From contig NW_004087087.1 in the NCBI RefSeq assembly GCF_000220395.1, positions 2,279 to 40,105 on the forward strand: DNA of 37,827 nt, read 5' to 3'. This DNA is from Ichthyophthirius multifiliis. Lineage: Eukaryota; Ciliophora; Oligohymenophorea; Hymenostomatida. Position numbers and translations under genes: made by a program. A model generated the notes under the pieces. It was not told the origin of the DNA and made no database searches. It saw only the letters and a list, made by a program, of their open reading frames with translations. This document shows positions 13,010 to 24,308 of the stretch, piece after piece (position 1 is the first letter of the stretch; the number at the start of each line of letters is the position of its first letter).

Positions 13010-13274
13010 TCAGGAATATTTCATTACAATTTCTATATTTTTATATTTTTTAAAAAAATAAAGCATAACATCCCACAAAACCTTTCTGATTTCTGATTCT
13101 AAATAGCATATTTTATTTTTAAAATTATAAACAATTGCTTATTAACTCTTAAAACAAACGAATAACGCATCTTCATTCGAAAATTGCAACACCAAATAAA
13201 TTAATTATCTTTAATATAATTCACAAATATTTTAATAAAACTTAATTTTTTACCATTTACACAATCTAACTCAT
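13010..13274 (-). CDS. Possible small protein, about 70 aa, unknown
   Basis: A model of complement(join(13010..13208,13261..13274)) gives 70 residues with one 52-nt GT..AG intron that keeps frame. Coding appearance comes from raised GC and non-repetitive sequence: QFSNEDALFVCFKSQQAIV, then CYLESEIRKVLWDVMLYFFK and KNIEIVMKYS before TGA. A different first exon is possible: a segment reading SVDDELDCVNG in another frame lies just upstream. I do not recognise the family. The stop lies about 130 bp from the NAR1 start, on the same strand. Confidence 0.35.
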
Positions 13275-14330
13275 CGTCAACTGAAAGGCATTAATGTTAA
13301 TTTTTTTTCTCTATTAAATAATTTTATTCTATCAATTCTTTGATAATTAAAAGAATTATTTAATTATATTAACATTTACCTAATTAATAATCATATTTTA
13401 TAATTAATATTAAATCCTTTGGTTAATAATTAATTAATTTAATAAAGCTATTTAAGTATATACAAATATTATAATTTTATTAATCTAACACATTTAAAGA
13501 TTTTTTAACTATCCAATATTTGCAAAATAAAATCTTATATAACAGATATAAATAAGTATCTATTATTTAATTTGAAAATAATACATAATAGGTTTTAAAT
13601 ATGTATTATAAAACTTCTGATTATAATATAAGCATGTATTTTAAATATTTGAAGGCAAACATTTTTTTTATAACACTATTATTTAAATTTAATCTATGTT
13701 TGTCTAAAAAACTATATACATTCAGTTTTATAAGTCTATTTCAAAATCTATAATTACATATATATGCATATTAAGTATTAATAATTGATATAAAGGGTAT
13801 TTGCTATATTAACAAAAATTATGATAGTATTAGTAAGATTAGAATTAATATATATTATCTAGATTTTTATTTTGTGATATTTATATTTTTATTATTATAA
13901 TATTCATTTTTTTATTTCTTATAAAATTAAATAGATAAAAAATAATTAATTAAAGAATTATATAATTAAAATTTAACTTTGTTTAAGATTATGATGACCA
14001 TTTTTAAATTATATAATAAATAGATTTTATTAATAAATTTTTGTATATATAAATTTATATTTATTTCATAAGAGCTAAAAGCAATATATACTTTTTAATA
14101 GAATTAATTCTAAAAAAACAATTGAATATATTGTTAAAACAAAATAAAACATATAATATTAAAAATAGTTATAATTAAAAGAAAATGCAAATTTAAATTA
14201 TAAATAAAGTAATAAAAAAATATATCGTTATAAAATGTTCATAAAAAATTAAACACAAGCAGATATCAAAAAATTAATTAATTTAACTAATTTTAATAAA
14301 AAAAAAAAAAAAAACAACTAAATTTTTTTA
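13275..14330. other. A/T-rich spacer
   Basis: No gene is recognised. The region may include an upstream exon of the small gene at 13010-13274 and the promoter of the TFKP-motif gene. A short A run lies just before the next start codon. Confidence 0.45.
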
Positions 14331-16014
14331 ATGTAATCAGATTTTTTTCAATTAAATATTGAAGAATTAGAAAGATAAATAGAATCAGAGCTAAACTCAC
14401 TATAATAAAATGAAAGTGTAATGATATGTAATAAGTTATTTAAAAAAAGTAATTAAATAAATGAAAAGAATAATAAAATAAGTGAGCAAAGTTCCTAAAT
14501 AATAAAAAAACACCAAACATAAGATCAAATAAATAGCAAACAATAATAAGTAATTAAAAATTCCTAAATAAAATAAATAAAAAGTATATAATCTAATCAA
14601 AATCATTTCCAAAATTAAACATCTTAAATTAAAAAAATTTAAGAAAAAAAACGACTCGAAAACAAAGAAAATTAAATACCACAAACGCATCATTATTTAA
14701 AAAACCATAAAAAATGTTAACTTAATATTTTCAATAAAAAACCAAAAGAGAAATCCTTCTCACAAATTCCCATATAAGAAAACCTTAAATAAAATAAAAT
14801 TTCTTTCGATTTATAAAATCCATTTGAATACCAAAATGAAACTCAAGAAACTAACAATGTAATATATTCAACTGATTATGAAAAAATAAGAAACCTAATA
14901 AGCATGAATCTAAATAATAATAATTCGAATATTAATAGAGATTCTAAAAATAATATTTCTAATATAAATTCTAATAATTTTTCTAATATAAACATTAATA
15001 ACAGTAATTATAATAATACAAATATAAATTCTTAAAAAGTTTCTAAATCTTACAGGTCAAGTACTTTTTTTAATGAAGGAAATGAATCTCCATGTACTTT
15101 TAAACCTATGTTAAGTAAAAAATCAATGCTAATTGCTTAGAACATGGTGGATTCAATTACAAGATTAACATACTAGTCAAAATAAAAAAATAAGAAAAAA
15201 TAAACAAACTTAAAAAAGAGTAAGAAAGTCAATATTCATTTAAACCAAAAACAAATAAGAGTAATTTATCTATTTATTAAATAATGAAAAACCAAGATGG
15301 GAATAATTATATGAATAACATAAATAATTGAAGATTCAATAATAAATAAAAACCCTTTAAAAATAAAAAGAAGATTTATATAATCCTGAGCTTACTTTTA
15401 AACCCAAAATATTTAATAATAGAGAATATTCATATGTTTATTTAGAAAAAGAATATAATATAGCCGAAAGAAACAACTTATGGGTAAAAAGAAGAGACGA
15501 AAAATTAAAAAAAGTAGCTGAATAATATGAAAATGAAGATTTAAAAGGATGCACTTTCAAACCAAGACTTTAAAATATGAACCCTCAATAATTTAGCTAG
15601 TTTTAGTAATAAGATGGATTATAAAAGGAATATTTTGAAGAGTAATTAAGCGAATTCAAAAAGAAAGGAATTATTGAGTTTTTCGAAAGAATCGATGCTG
15701 CTAAAAAAAAGAAAAATGAAAATTAATAAAAAGTAAATGGAGAAAAATGGGTCAATAAAGTTACTATCCCAAAAGAGTTTTCGTTTATGAAAAAAATTAA
15801 TTTGAATAAAAAATATTTTGGCGAAGAAAATAAATGTTTTGATAATAAAATTGTTTCATCATAAAAAACTAGGAGCAAAAGTACAAATAATTTAGGCTTA
15901 ATAAATTAAAATGAAAATTAATTTTATTATGATTGTCTTTAGAATACGAATAAAAATGATTTAAATGAAATTAAAAGTAAACTACATTAACATTTACATC
16001 AAATTGATATTTGA
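14331..16014 (+). CDS. TFKP-motif protein, ciliate type, N/Q-rich N-terminal half
   Basis: The frame starts at ATG 14331 (MQSDFFQLNIEELERQIESE) and the last frame ends at TGA 16012-16014, about 560 aa. The first half is low-complexity (Asn, Gln, Lys, Ser). The second half carries four spaced motifs: CTFKPML, SFKPKTNKS, LTFKPKIFNN and CTFKPRLQN, joined by charged helices such as KINKLKKEQESQ and AERNNLWVKRRDEKLKK. This FKP/FQPK motif layout occurs in many ciliate proteins of unknown role. The reading frame slips twice, near 15185 (A run after ACTAGTC) and near 15290 (GAAAAACC), each time as if one base were absent. The motifs are intact on both sides, so the gene is probably functional. An intron at 15221-15263 can bridge the frames but would remove the SFKPKTNKS motif, which argues against it. 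Confidence 0.65.
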
Positions 16015-16058
16015 TTTAAAAAAAATTTAAAAAAGATGAAAATTAAAAAAAAAAAAAA

Positions 16059-16128
<70 letters not shown>

Positions 16129-16487
16129 TATATATTATAAGTCTTTTATAATTATTTATAAAATTATAATATTTTTTATTATTTTTTCTTACTTATAAAT
16201 TTTTTTAAATTAAAATTTAAAATTATTTATAAAATATTTTTATTTATCATTAATCAATTTATATATATTTAAATAAGAAACCAATAAGAAAGATATTAAT
16301 AAATCCAAAAATAAAAAAATAATATAAATAATTAAATAAATGTTAAAAGGGGTACAAAAAAATAAAATTAAAATAAAAAAAAAAATTTACACTATAAATA
16401 AAAGAAAAACTCATAATAAAAAAAAAAAAAAAAATTAAAAAAATATAAAACAAAAAATAAAAAAAAAAAAAAAAATTAAAAAAAAAA
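16015..16487. other. Low-complexity spacer
   Basis: The region holds the TA run and several A runs, including two of about 15 within 60 bp upstream of the YTH start codon. It is presumably the 3' end of one gene and the promoter of the next. No motif is recognised. Confidence 0.5.
16062..16123. repeat. (TA)n microsatellite, about 31 units
   Basis: An uninterrupted run of TA dinucleotides lies just downstream of the TFKP-motif gene's stop. Confidence 0.95.
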
Positions 16488-17793
16488 ATGGACTAAAAAT
16501 AACAAGAAGACAAACTTCAAACCCAAAAATCAGACGAAGGCTGTATATTCTAATCTGAATACAAAGAAATAGCTGACTATAACAACATCGAAAAATTAAG
16601 TGAAGAATTCCCCTCTTTAAAAAGATTAAACAACCCCTGAAATTTAGAAGAGTTAGAAAACGTCTAATTTTTCTTAATAAAAAGTTTTAACGAAGACCAT
16701 GTTCATAAAGCAATTAAATACGGCGTTTGGACTTCCACATTGAAAAACTGCGAAATATTAAGCCGAGCATATTAAGAAGCTTAAAAATTGAATTAAGAAA
16801 TATACATATTTTTTTCAGTTAGTAACACTTAAAAATTCTGCGGAGTAGCAGAATTAAAGAGCGAATTTGACCAATCTTAATCCTTTTAATTATGGAATGA
16901 CGAATTTAGGTGGTTCGGAGTATTCAGGATTGAATGGGTGTATATTTTGGATGTGTAAAATGTAAAATTTTAACATATAAAAGAGAAAATATAAAATTAA
17001 CAATAAGAAAATAAAACTAAGTCTGTAGTTGATATGGGCGATTGTGCAAAAATATCAACCAAAAGTGGCAAAATGATGCTTAATGTTTTTAAATAAAGTG
17101 AAAAAACATCTTCTTTATTATAGAATTTTAAACATTATGATACTTTGGAAAAATAACTAAGATAAAAAAGAGAAAATAATCCAGAATTCATAACAAAATT
17201 TATATAAGCTCATAAAAAATTTTAATAAAATCCTTTCTAGTAAAAACATAATAACCATAATGATGGAAATAATTAACAATCACATTATAATTATCATAAT
17301 AATAAATATAAAAAATAAAACTATTATTAAAATTATTTTCCTTAAAATTAATTTAATTATTAATAATAACCTAATTTTAATTTACCCTTTAATAATTTCC
17401 CTAATTATCCTCCTGTAGATTTTAACTTCTAATTTAATCCAGAACTTTTGTAAAATATGCCCTTTCCTCCACCTCTATTTGATTTTAATGAATTAAATTA
17501 AGATATCTTAAATATTTAAATGTAAAATTTATCACTCTAGCCTTTAAAAATGGACTAATAATAATAAAATATGCTTTTAAATAATATGAATTAGATAAAT
17601 ATAAATTATAATTATAATAATCCTGATATTTATCCTCCTATTATGGAATAAAAAACGACAGAAAATATAATAATTACAAAAAACCTTAATTTAAGAAAAA
17701 TTATAAAAATCAAATGAACAAAACTAGGATAACAAAAATATTCAAGTATCTAATAATAATGAATAATTAAAAAAATAAAATAATAACAATTGA
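16488..17793 (+). CDS. YTH-domain m6A-RNA reader with in-frame TGA
   Basis: YTH proteins bind N6-methyladenosine in RNA through a hydrophobic cage. The start is ATG 16488, right after A runs, and codon 51 is TGA (16638-16640). Upstream codons are clearly coding (many C-ending codons: CSEEFPS, LKRLNNP) and the frame continues NLEELENVQFFLIKSFNEDHVH. The YTH domain spans about residues 59-200. Its cage Trp residues are visible in YGVWTST, QLWND and EFRWFG, followed by FRIEWVYILDV, and FKHYDTLE near the domain end. The tail is N/Q/P-rich (FPPPLFDFNELNQ), as in cytoplasmic YTHDF-type readers. Near 17650 and 17713 the frame slips as if one base were missing each time (YNNYKKPQFKKNYKN lies in the second frame, DNKNIQVSNNNEQ in the third, which ends at TGA 17791). 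The domain itself is unbroken. Confidence 0.85.
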
Positions 17794-18567
17794 TTTTTTT
17801 TTATAAAAAATATTAATAATAATAAATTATATGTATAATTATTTATGTTTTTATTCTACATTTTAGCTTATTTTATATTTTTTGTTTAAAAAAATGATAT
17901 TTATTTGCTAATATTGTTTTTATTATTAAATTTTTATTTATATAATCTATAAAAAAAAGAAGAGATCTAAAAAAATACATAATTGTCTTTTATTATAAAA
18001 TTTAAAATAATGATATAAAAAAAAAAAGCATTAATAATAAGTAATATTTAAAATAAAAATAAATATATAATTATAAATATAAATATAAATATATATATAT
18101 ATTTAAAAATTATTATATATATATATATATATTATAAAATATAAATATTTTTAAATATATTTTAAATTTTAAATTTTAAATATTTATTATATAATTAATA
18201 TTTTTTTAAAAAAATATTATAATATGATTATTTTTTTATTTTTATTTTTATATTTATTTTAATTTATTTTTTTAATATTTTAAACTTTTTATCTTATTAT
18301 TAATATATTTTTAAAATATTAAACATATATTAGAATTTAATAAGAATAAAAATAACTAAAATATATAATAAAATAAAAAATATATTATTTTTATGAAAAT
18401 ATTTTAAAATCTTTAATTAATATATTATTATATATAAATATATATATATATATTCCATTAATATTTCAAATATATATTTTTAAATAAAATTTATGTTTTT
18501 TTTATAATATATATATTTATAAATTAAATAATTAATTTTGTTAATAAAAACATAAATATAATATATT
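17794..18567. other. A/T-rich spacer between convergent genes
   Basis: Mostly TA and AAT runs between the YTH gene and the leftward DUF4378-like gene, so it carries two 3' ends. No gene is recognised. Confidence 0.5.
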
Positions 18568-21500
18568 TCAATTTATTTATTTAATGAATTTAAAGTTAAG
18601 ATAACGTCTTCAACAATTTATTCGAAAATTAAATCAGCCAATTCCATACCAATTTCGGTTTTTTCATCTTCATAAAGTTACCATTTATATTCGTTCTCTA
18701 ATATCTATATTAAAGGAAATATAAATTTTATAAATATAATTATATATATATAAACATCAGTTAGTAGCATTTTAGATAATTTTTCTTCTCTAATTTAAGC
18801 CAAATATTCATTTTTAGTGTTTAAATTTTCCAATATAAACCTTAAAGATGCTTATTTACCATTTTCATTCATATAAGGAATTTTATTTTAAGATTCTTCC
18901 TCATTTATAAGCCCACAAAGGAAAGAACTCCATTCTAAAACTTTAGATTTACATTTATCGATTACATTTTTCATATTGCATTCACTTACTTTTGTAAAAT
19001 GTAGACTTTTTTCTTATTTTGTCCATATATAAGGTTATCCTCCCAAAGCATAGAAAGGTCTAAATGAATTCAAAGCTTCATTAAAACTATCAAAAATTGC
19101 TTTATTATGAATATGTTCGAATTCTTTTATTATTTATTATTTTTCACTGATTCCATTTCCCTTTTTTTATAAAAAAAAAAAAAAAAAAAAAATTAAAAAA
19201 AAAATAGAAAAAAATTAATTACTATAATAACTTATTCAAAATCAATATATATTTCTTCACTTAATACAAAAGGAAGTGTATTACAATCTTCTTAAAGACT
19301 TTAAGTAAAATCCTAATCTTCACTACAGGAATTATCAATGAAAGAATCATAACCGTGTATAAGTTTTAATCTTTTTTAAGGTGAAAAACCAAAAGGATTA
19401 TTAATATTATTCAAAAAATTATTTTTATTCGAATCTAATTATTAAAATAATTTTTTTTTTATTTATTTGTAATTTTTTAATAATATATGTAATATATATA
19501 CTTGTTTTTTACCGCAGATATATTAAAAAAGCTTAGTAATGTATTATTAAATAGTGTACATATTAGTACATATGCCGAAATTTTCTGATTTATCGAAAAG
19601 TTCAATTTTATTTAATTATTCTTTCATACGTTATTCTATTTAAAAAAGTATTTTCCATCTTTCTGAAAGTTCAATTATAATACCATTTTTTTCCTTTTAA
19701 ATAAACATAATACCAATACTATTAATATAATATATTATGTTTTACATGAAAATAGTTTTCTGTATTTTTTTCATTTTTATTATTTTCTTCATTTTTAATT
19801 TATAAATCTTAGTTATCTTATTTCTATATAATAATAGATTAATTTTCTAAATTTTCGTTTTTTTTTATTCATATATATTTCCATTATTTATTTATTACTA
19901 TTTATTTATTTCTTCATTTTATTAAACTAATAATTCATTATTTTATTATTTCTATTCTATAATTTCATCTATTTGAATATCTTATTTTATTTCTTCACTT
20001 TCCTATTTATTAATTAATTTAATATTTTTATTATTATTCGCATCATTATTGTTGTTTGCTTCCTTCGCCAAATATTTAAAAACATAAGAATTCGACAAAT
20101 AATCACTATAATTATCCGAATAATCAGATTTATTAGATGTATTATCCTCTTTTTTTTACTATAATATTCTTCTTGTGAAGTAATACTGCTTTTTGAATAA
20201 AACTTCGACGCAGGATTTTATTTATATTTCTAAGCAGCTAAAATATCCCTTTAAGTTCTTTTTAAACTCTAAGTGACTTTCAAAAGTCCTATTTATAAGA
20301 CTTTACGAGTTTTAACAATATCTTCTTTTTCTTTATTTACCCATCCTTCAAATACTTTTTTGTTATTTTTATAAGTTATTGGGGAAAACAATTTATTTGT
20401 AAGCATTTTATTCATAGCATTAATCTATTTATTTTTAATTTTTTTTTTTTAAAAAAAAATAATATATTAATTACTTATGATTAACATCTAAGTTCTAAAG
20501 CTTATTCTCTTAATCTGAGAATTTCATTAATTTTATCTTCACTAAGTAATTTTTTAAGTTTTCTTTCAGTAAAATTTTAAAAATATTATGAATCAATAAG
20601 ATTTTATTTTAATAAAAAGTCACTTTTATTATCTATAATTGAATCTTTATTCGATTAAAATTCGTCAATAAGATTTATTAATTATTTTTTATATATTTAT
20701 TCTTCAAAAATTTTATCTTATATTTTAAATTAATTTTCTAAAAAATTTTCATTTTTATCAAATAAAGGTTTATCTTATAAAATTTTATCAATTTTCGAAA
20801 AAGGCATAGTTTTTTAAGGACTTAAAAATTTATAATTTTTTATTTTCTCATTAAAAGAACATTCTGATTTTGCTTCATATTTAGCAGAATGAAAAAATTC
20901 ATCTTTTCGATAATATTGATTTTAAAAATCCTCTTTAAGTTTAGTTTTTTATATTTCTATTTATTATATTTATTTTTCTTTTGTATTGATTTCATTTTAT
21001 TTTAAATCTAATTTGTTTTTTATTCAAAAAATTAATTCTCTTTCTATGCATGTTAAATTTCGTTTTACTATTATTAATTTTCTTTATACAAAATTATTTA
21101 AACATTATTATTAATAGTTTCTGCTTATTCTTATATTCCTTAATTTTAATTTTTATTTTAATTTTAATTTTAATTTTAATTTTAATTTTAATTTTAATTT
21201 TAATTTTAATTTTTATTTTTATTATTATTATTAATATTATTATTATTATTAATATTATTATTATCATCATTATATTTTTTTTTATTCAACTTATTTTAAT
21301 TTAATATATTTTTAATTTATTTTAAAAAGTCCGTAAATGAATTATCTTTATTTTAAATATTTTATATATTATCTATTTATTTTTTATCATTTTTACTATT
21401 ATCAACATTATTCTTATCTTTTATTTTATTTTCAATTATATCATTCTTATTTTTAAAATTTTTTTTTTTGCAAAATATCCTCTCCATATTTTTTATATTA

Positions 21501-23053
21501 AAATACAAGCATTATTTAATATAGTATAAACTTTTTTTGAATTTTTATTAATATTATTATTTTGTTATGAAGAATCTTAATTATTATGAATATTTTAAAA
21601 TAAACTATTTATTTTAATTTTATTTTTATCCAATCTTGATAACCTAAATTATTCTAAAAATTTAGATTATAAAATTTTATTATTATTCAAAATTTTAGTT
21701 AAAATTTAACTTTTATTTAGTTTCTGTTTTTTATCTTAAACATTATCTTAAAATATTTCTTATAAATTTTTTGTCTTTTATAAATCTTTTATTCTTTTTT
21801 ATTTTAAAAAAATATTAATTTAATATTTTTTTACCATTAATATTATTATTATATTTATAATTTTGATTTTTCAATTTTTTTTGAATATAATTTTAAATAC
21901 AATTTTAAATTCTTTCTTAATTAGAACCCCAGGGTAATCGTTTTTTTATATTTTCTATAGATTTTGTTTATTTATTTTTATTATTTAATCTTATCTATAA
22001 ATTAATATTTTAATTTTTCGCATTTTTTTATTATTTTTAAAATTCTTCTTTTTTCTTTTCTATTTATTTTTTGCAATATTCCAATTAAGCCTTTTTTAAA
22101 TTTTCGCATAATATTTTTTCGTTCTATTCGTTTGAAATTTTTCTTGTAGTAGATGAGCTTTTATTTTAATTTTTTTTTTTTCTTCTTAAACGATTTTCAT
22201 TTTAAGGCGAAATAAAAAGTTTTACATTTTATTTTTTTAAAATTTCACTCTATTAAGTACAATTTTTTTCTTTACTTCTATTTTATTGAATTTTCTCTTC
22301 ACTTTTGCTAAAATTTATCTTTTTTTTTTTATCATAATTCACTTTATTTTATAATGATTATTTTTTATAAAAACCGCTTTCAGTGTTATTTGTGTGTAAA
22401 TTTTATTAACTATAATTACTTTTTCGTCCTAATTATAATTCTTTTAAAGTTCCTTTTATTACATGATATTTGTTTTATTTCTATTCCTAACTCAAATCTT
22501 ACTAATAATTATTCTTAGGAGATATAAAATCCTTTTATTTATTTTATTAAACATTTAATTAACTTAAAGGTTTACTTTAAGGAAGTCGCATTTATTATTA
22601 AAGGGTACTTTATGATTTATTTTTAATTAATTTTTTGAATTTTTTCTATTAATCTCCTTGTTATTTTATTTAGTAATCATTCTAAGATATTGTGTTTTAT
22701 GATTAAATACGACTTTTTCTTATTTGTGTATTTATTATGGATGGAACTCCTAAATTAAATAAAGATTAATTATTTTCATTTTATTAAAATTATTTGATTT
22801 TAGCAGTTTCAGGACCTTTTTTAATAATTTGAATTTACAAAGGAAATTTTTCCTTGATAAAATTTTTATTTGGTAGCTTTATTTTGACTTGATTTTAGTT
22901 TATTTTTCTACCTAATATGTTTATATCATTTTTTCTTTTTTTAGTTTTTTTATTTTAAATAATATTTATATACATTGAATCTGCTATTGTTAAAGATCTT
23001 TAAGGAGATAAGTATGTGTTTAAATTGCTTTAATTATTATTATTATTATTCAT
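18568..23053 (-). CDS. Large N/Q-rich protein with DUF4378/TRM-like C-terminal region
   Basis: The start is ATG 23053 (MNNNNNNQSNLNTYLSPQRS). Coding then runs leftward with several introns, for example one ending just before GNGISEKQ at about 19157 and one near 18760-18710. The middle is basic and N/Q-rich, with RLPWGSNQERIQNCIQNYI at about 21910 and a long NQ-dipeptide run at 21157-21210. Later blocks are VFEGWVNKEKEDIV, TQSLKRTQRDILAAQKYK and IIIELSERWKIL. The C-terminal block reads EFEHIHNKAIFDSFNEALNS, then ILENEYKWQLYEDEKTEIGM and ADLIFEQIVEDVI. Helix order and motifs resemble the DUF4378 domain of TON1-recruiting-motif proteins and related large ciliate proteins, which organise cytoskeleton in plants. 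A role here is inference. The stop is provisional: TGA at 18570-18568 is one base out of the frame just upstream of it. Confidence 0.65.
21157..21210 (-). repeat. TTTTAA hexamer repeat encoding an Asn-Gln run
   Basis: About nine copies of a 6-bp unit. In the frame of the surrounding leftward gene the unit is AAT TAA, so it encodes alternating Asn and Gln under the ciliate code. It continues into Asn codon runs on its upstream side. The apparent open frame on the + strand here is only the complement of this repeat. Confidence 0.85.
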
Positions 23054-23242
23054 TTAAATTCTTTATAATTATTAGTATACAATTTTATTATTTTTTATTT
23101 TTATTTTTTTGACTTTAAAAAATAATTAAAAAAGTAAACAAACTATATTTTTTTGTTATGTGTATTTATCATTTGTTTGATAATTTTATTTTTTTTATAT
23201 AAAAAAATAAATCATTAAAATTAAAATTCGTTAAATTGTATT

Positions 23243-23274
<32 letters not shown>

Positions 23275-23996
23275 TTAATTTAAAATTAATATAATTTAAT
23301 TTTTTAAAAATATATATATTAAAAAAATAAATAAATATTTTTTTAAAAAATAATTTATATTTCAATATAATATTTAAATTTATTTTTTAAAATTGATAAA
23401 TTTTCACAATATAAATTTATTTTTTACTATTCTATATTTAAATAATTTTGATTTATAAATATATTTCATAATTTTAAAAATATTAGTAAATAAAAAAATT
23501 TTATTTATATAAAAATATGAAAAATTTGATAGTTTATGTAAAAAAAAAATTATATACATATATTAAGTAAACTTAAAAAACATGTTTTTAATAATCTCTA
23601 TAAACAATAAAAAATTAAATTTTTAATTAGAATTTATTATCTATAAATCTTTTTTTTATAAAATAAAAAATAAAAAAAGATATAAAAGATAAATTTATTT
23701 TAATACTTGTTAATAATTTATTTTGTAAGAAAATATAAAAAACAAATGAAAAGAATATTAATTTAAAATAAATATTATTTAATTAATATGCATTTAATAT
23801 ATATTTTTTTTAAAATATTAATTAATTATTTATAAATCAAAATAAATAAAATAAGGATATAAATATATTTTTAGTTATAATTATATTCAAATGCTATACT
23901 TCTTGTAAAGAAATACAAATATTATTTATACCACTATAAATAAAATTCTTTATTTCAAATAAATTATTTTATTAAAATAAATAATATTTTAATCGA
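23054..23996. other. A/T-rich spacer
   Basis: The region separates the start of the DUF4378-like gene from the stop of the XTBD-like gene. It contains a T run of about 22 at 23241-23262 next to an A run, a near-palindrome. No gene is recognised. Confidence 0.5.
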
Positions 23997-24212
23997 TCAA
24001 TCATTGACTATACTCATAACTTACTAAGTTAATTATTACGGATATTTTGCACCCAAATACTTTATATTAACATAAACATTTGCCAAACAAAGAGCTTTTG
24101 TATGATCATTTAACTTTTACATTGCTTTAAAATAAAAATGTTTCCTTTCATTATATTAAGAAAGTACTTCTCCTTATTTTTAATGTAAATTATTAAAAAT
24201 ATTTTCTGACAT
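23997..24212 (-). CDS. XTBD-like small protein, 71 aa
   Basis: This is a complete short single-exon gene: ATG 24212 (MSENIFNNLHQKQGEVLSQY) to TGA 23999-23997. The core reads ERKHFYFKAMQKLNDHTKAL, then CLANVYVNIKYLGAKYPQQL and ends QQVMSIVND. The pattern L-x-LA-x-V(Y/W)xNxxFLGxxYP is typical of the XTBD domain (XRN2-binding), found in CDKN2AIP and PAXT-1, which bind and stabilise the nuclear 5'-3' exonuclease XRN2. Here the domain makes up nearly the whole protein. The start lies only 96 bp from the REV3 stop on the same strand, so the two genes are closely packed head to tail. The family call rests on motif reading alone and is moderately sure. That it is a real gene is likely. Confidence 0.68.
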
Positions 24213-24308
24213 ATTTTTAATTTTATATATTTGTTTTGTATTAATATATATATAAAATATTTAATCATTATTAGTTTTATTTTTAAGAAAATTAAAACAA
24301 ATAAAAAG

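Noticed and set aside
14436-14693. Phe/Leu-rich open frame on the - strand
   Set aside because: Complement of the K/N/Q-rich first part of the TFKP-motif gene.
21050-21304. Ile/Leu-rich open frame on the + strand
   Set aside because: It is the complement of the Asn-Gln and Asn runs of the leftward DUF4378-like gene.
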